Translations under genes and position numbers: made by a program
The notes under the pieces: generated by a model
What the model saw: only the letters and a program-made list of their open reading frames with translations
Told to the model about the DNA's origin: nothing
Databases searched by the model: none
Part shown: positions 8,638 to 11,220 of the stretch, piece by piece
Layout: every line of letters begins with the position of its first letter
Numbering within the stretch: the stretch's first letter is position 1
Assembly: GCA_015501595.1 (NCBI GenBank)
Contig: JADNRX010001321.1
Coordinates: forward strand, 1 to 11,220
From: Hymenopellis radicata
Taxonomy: Eukaryota; Basidiomycota; Agaricomycetes; Agaricales; Physalacriaceae
Reading direction: 5' to 3'
DNA: 11,220 nucleotides

Positions 8638-9255
8638 CGAATGTTATATCTGTTGTCATTGACGTCGGCCTCGATGCCGTTTCTTTCTAATATGCGCCAA
8701 AGGGTCGCCTAGATGTATGTGGAACTCGGGAGTCGCATTGAACCTCAAATCCCTTGAGAAGTTTGGCCAGGCAAGTTCACATCGAACAGCCAAGACTCTC
8801 GTTATCTAGAGCAGACTGACTGAGAGCGACTTTCCTCGACTTTCAATGCTGATTTTCTGAATGAGAACCCATTCCGTGACGAGCGAGGCCTCCCCTGGAC
8901 ATCCAGAATGCATCAGATTTTCTGACTCGGATGCCAGTAAGTTAGATACATGAGGGTGGTCGTACAAGAAGGCATCACATCCAAGCGCAACAGGAGAAGA
9001 CTGGAATGCAGCTAACGAGTAAGTACGTATATTGGGCGCGCGCAGCGCGGCTTCTTCTGGATTTAAACAAGCTTTCGCGGATCCTCACAATAAAATGAGT
9101 CGGTAATTCGAGAGATGTTGAGGCCAGATAATCCCAGTATGGTCAAACAAGGCGCGGTGAGTACTGTTTAGGTCGATGAGATGGGAACTAGCGAGGGAGA
9201 CAAACTTGATGATGGTGGCATTGGCGAAGTGCTTGGTCAGGGGCGGAGACGGAGC
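8638..9255 (-). other. Coding-like minus-strand region, possible 5' exons of the RNase H gene
   Basis: One minus-strand frame from 9255 to 8659 has only two internal stops (TGA 9085-9087, TAG 8806-8808) in about 199 codons, where about nine are expected by chance, and reads like protein: LTKHFANATIIKFVSLASSH, EEAALRAPNIRTYSLAAFQ, CDAFLYDHPHVSNLLASES. In the next frame, 8708-8638 reads ATLWRILERNGIEADVNDNR after a CTAG acceptor and ends at a GTAAGA donor. An 85-nt intron (8553-8637) would join it in phase to sequence running into the RNase H domain. The TGA can be skipped by an intron with a GTACTC donor and GTGAG acceptor; the TAG is harder to remove. I recognise no domain. Either these are real 5' exons or a decayed neighbouring gene. 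Confidence 0.4.
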
Positions 9256-9262
9256 CTAGACC

Positions 9263-9274
9263 GATCGATCGATC
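9263..9274. repeat. GATCGATCGATC palindrome
   Basis: Three GATC units in tandem, a perfect palindrome, lying just upstream of the coding-like block on the minus strand and about 240 bp upstream of the plus-strand gene. It may be chance or a binding site in the shared upstream region. I see nothing else in 9256-9514 apart from pyrimidine-rich sequence just before the plus-strand ATG. Confidence 0.25.
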
Positions 9275-9514
9275 ACACCTTCGCTGGCTCACTCTTCAAC
9301 TTGTACTTCACGGTGTCTTTGCGACTAGTTGAACACTTAGACAGGGTTAACCGTTGAATAATACAGATCCGTCGGTAGCTTACTCCAAGGCATGGTACTT
9401 TTGATTGTCGACACTTCTAGGAACACCGTTATTAGGCCCGAGAATCTTCTCAGAGCAACATTACTCTCGTCGTATGTCTTCTGACCGAACTGGTCCTGCG
9501 CTCTTCCTATAACT

Positions 9515-10643
9515 ATGACCACCAAAGCTATCATCCCGACCACCATGCCTGGCAAGCGCAAACACCACCGTGACAGCGAAACTTCGGACTCTGAAACATC
9601 GTCGCCGACTACGGTCTTACCCTTTCAAGGACGTCGCATCGAGGTAGATGAGGATCAGGACAACATGAACGACAGCGCTGTTGTCTCAAATAAGAGGTAT
9701 AGCGTTCCATTCCCTCATGCCATCGCTGATGCTCGAGGCATTCAGATTGAAGAGAGCACCGAACATCAGGCATCCTGTCATACCGATTTCATCCTCGCAG
9801 TCATCGCGCAAGCGCCGTCTTCCGGAAGCCGAAGAGACAACTGTACCTACGAAAAGGTTGAAGTACGCCTCACTTTTCTTAGCGCCGCATTCACCTGATC
9901 TTAACGCTGTCTTAGGCTGCAGGCATCCCGTTCCACGCAAGAGGTCGTGCCTGCACGATGTAAAAGAAATAGGTGAAGCGCTCCATCTCCTAGACTTTAT
10001 TTCTAATCATCCTCACATTTTTGGTAGGACTCAAAGCCACGGCATTGTCAACGCATTGTCGGAAACGGCCCACGACCTCTTGATGGCCATGACGAGACTT
10101 ACAAACGCCATCGAACGATTATGCTTTCTCCTCACCACAAACCTCGTATCAAAGGTCGTGAAGGACGTCTGCGCGGCAGTGGCTAAATGCATGCAAGGCG
10201 TCGAAGTACTCCAAACACTTCTACCTAACCAGGACACGGTAGGCACCTTGAATTTCGCGAGTAGGGTGTTCTCATTCAACGTCGTAGATACCGGCGACGT
10301 TTGAGAGATTCAGGAACATAAACCGACTCCTCCGTAACAAGCCACAAGCGAAAGGTGAGCTCGCACTTGGTTAGCACGGCCTTTCATTGTACTCAAAGTA
10401 ATTTCAAGCGCCCGCGAAAGTCAAGCAGTCGCCACTCTCCTTAGGATCTCAACATTTTCCCGTATCCAGAGTACTGCACATGTCGCCGAGATCTGGGGAG
10501 CTGCAGAAGATCAATTGTTGCGAGCGCTGACTCCGAATGTTCTGGCAGACGTACAAGGTTGCAGGAACGATTCGGGTTTGATATTCTGGTGGAAAAGATA
10601 CATGATATGCTGTTCGAAAACGAGTTGGCTTGAATTCGAGTAG
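9515..10643 (+). CDS. Unknown nuclear-type protein, basic N-half and helical C-half
   Basis: Exons 9515-9696, 9746-9862, 9923-10238, 10288-10354 and from 10399 join in frame. Introns: 49 nt (GTATAG/TTCAG), 60 nt (GTACGC/CTGCAG, with CTTAAC), 49 nt (GTAGGC/CGTAG), 44 nt (GTGAGC/AAAG). The ATG at 9515 has A at -3; a second one at 9545 sits in CCACCATGCC. Basic clusters resembling nuclear localisation signals are GKRKHHRD, SRKRRLPEAEE and KRLKHPVPRKR, separated by Ser/Thr and acidic stretches (DSETSDSETSS, EVDEDQDN). From about residue 105 it is helical: DVKEIGEALHLLDFISNH, NAIERLCFLLTTNLVSKVVK, TFERFRNINRLLRNKPQAK, AEIWGAAEDQLLRALTPN. The end is uncertain: the frame used stops at 10641, but after about 10553 the next frame (RFGFDILVEKIHDMLFENEL, stop 10631) looks more coding. 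I recognise no family. Confidence 0.55.
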
Positions 10644-10692
10644 TGTTTCCCCGGCATCTGCTTAAAGTGATCACGCTGGCGATGTCAACGGA

Positions 10693-10839
10693 TTAAGCGC
10701 CAAATACAACCTCCGCCACCACCACCGCAGCTTGGACGGCCGTCGTGATTCCGTTGTCGCTCGACATGAGGTTGTTTGTGTGGATCTTCAGCTCATCGAG
10801 TTTCGGTTCATCCCTTGGAAGAACATGGTATCTAGACAT
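10693..10839 (-). CDS. 48-aa small ORF, unknown
   Basis: An ATG-to-TAA frame of 49 codons on the minus strand. It has protein-like composition: MSRYHVLPRDEPKLDELKI, then TNNLMSSDNGITTAVQAAVV and a short hydrophobic end (VAEVVFGA). A stop lies just upstream in frame, so it is a complete small ORF or one exon of a spliced gene. I know no family for it. Downstream of the plus-strand gene, it lies in convergent orientation to that gene. Confidence 0.28.
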   Translation of the reverse strand: MSRYHVLPRDEPKLDELKIHTNNLMSSDNGITTAVQAAVVVAEVVFGA

Positions 10840-11034
10840 GATCAGGAAATTCAGTTAGATCTATGTATTTGTTAAACGGTGCCACGTACGTTTACGAGGA
10901 GCTTGAAAAGTCGAAAGAGACAACAAAGTGATCCAAAGGAGTTATCTGGTAATGGCCGCAGAGAGTAGGATTCGAAGCAAGATGTCAGACAGAAATAAAA
11001 ATAACACTAAGTACAGCACAGCCAGAGGTCAATC

Positions 11035-11202
11035 ATGAGTCAACTTTCGCTGCCAACCATCCTCATCGACGAGGTCTTTATCGAACTGACAGTACGCTCT
11101 CAACTGACTTTGCTCATTCCGCCCACCGAGCATCGTGGCTACCTCTCTCGGTCTAAAAAATGTGAAATGCGACTGGAGGGACGTCCGCCTCATAGAAAAT
11201 GA
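11035..11202 (+). CDS. Possible F-box gene start, frame ends early or splices near the right edge
   Basis: The frame starts MSQLSLPTILIDEVFIELT, which fits the first helix of an F-box (LPxxLIDEIFxxL). It then runs 55 codons to a TGA at 11200. A second frame nearby reads LGLKNVKCDWRDVRLIENE, where CDWRDV resembles the W-R-D-V end of an F-box. A GTACGC donor at 11092 with a CTGAC site behind it suggests an intron, but I cannot find an acceptor that joins the two frames. The window ends before this can be settled. It may be a real F-box gene continuing right or another decayed copy. Confidence 0.3.
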   Translation: MSQLSLPTILIDEVFIELTVRSQLTLLIPPTEHRGYLSRSKKCEMRLEGRPPHRK

Positions 11203-11220
11203 GTAGCAATGTCTTCAACT

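Noticed and set aside
9337..9561. 74-codon minus-strand ORF with a hydrophobic start
   Set aside because: It is antisense to the first exon and leader of the plus-strand gene and shows no motif.
10355..10374. A 20-nt intron (GTGAGC to GTTAG) in the plus-strand gene
   Set aside because: Too short for fungal splicing; the same donor with an acceptor at 10398 gives a 44-nt intron in the right phase.
1..11220. CRISPR arrays, rRNA, tRNA, long terminal repeats or transposase genes
   Set aside because: No spaced direct repeats, no tRNA-like arms, no paired long repeats and no transposase or reverse-transcriptase motifs were seen by eye.

Overview
The window looks like nuclear DNA of a filamentous basidiomycete, most likely an agaricomycete. 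The reasons are many short introns (mostly 44-106 nt) with GTRNGT-like or GTACGY donors, CTNAY-like branch sites and YAG or AAG acceptors. The gene content fits too: agaric-style F-box proteins and a DUF4246 protein. There are no bacterial signals, no RNA genes that I can support, no CRISPR array and no clear transposon ends. All gene models below were built by hand by joining frames across splice sites; none has been checked against transcripts or databases.

Layout, left to right. Positions 1-484 (minus) hold the N-terminal part of an F-box gene broken by frame changes and running off the left edge. Positions 1136-2319 (minus) hold a more complete F-box protein gene with one or two awkward frame joins. 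Its upstream region, 2320-2824, contains two ACGCGT boxes and short palindromes. Positions 2825-3648 (minus) can be read as a four-exon gene for a small unknown protein. Positions 3649-4244 appear empty. Positions 4245-6234 (minus) hold a DUF4246 gene with a GC-AG intron and at least two lesions, so it is probably a pseudogene or carries assembly errors.

Positions 6366-8518 (minus) hold a 13-exon gene that keeps one frame for 496 codons. It starts with a divergent RNase H type-1 domain with all catalytic positions present. It ends in a Ser/Thr-rich and acidic tail in which a short motif, S-x-x-Y-T-[P/D]-E / E-L-A-x-[L/M]-A followed by acidic residues, recurs three times. Each copy is split by an intron at the same place, the first half lies on a microexon of 21-33 nt, and all these exons are phase 0. 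This exon-pair array is the most unusual thing in the window. Its stop codon overlaps the ATG of an open frame leading into the DUF4246 gene (TAATG), which suggests possible two-gene transcripts.

Positions 8638-9255 (minus) look coding and may be 5' exons, intact or decayed, of the RNase H gene. From 9515 on the plus strand lies a multi-exon gene for an unknown protein with several basic nuclear-localisation-like clusters and a helical C-terminal half. A 48-codon minus-strand ORF lies at 10693-10839, and a possible third F-box start lies at 11035 at the right edge. The mix of F-box copies, broken frames and unknown small genes suggests a fast-evolving accessory stretch rather than a conserved housekeeping block.
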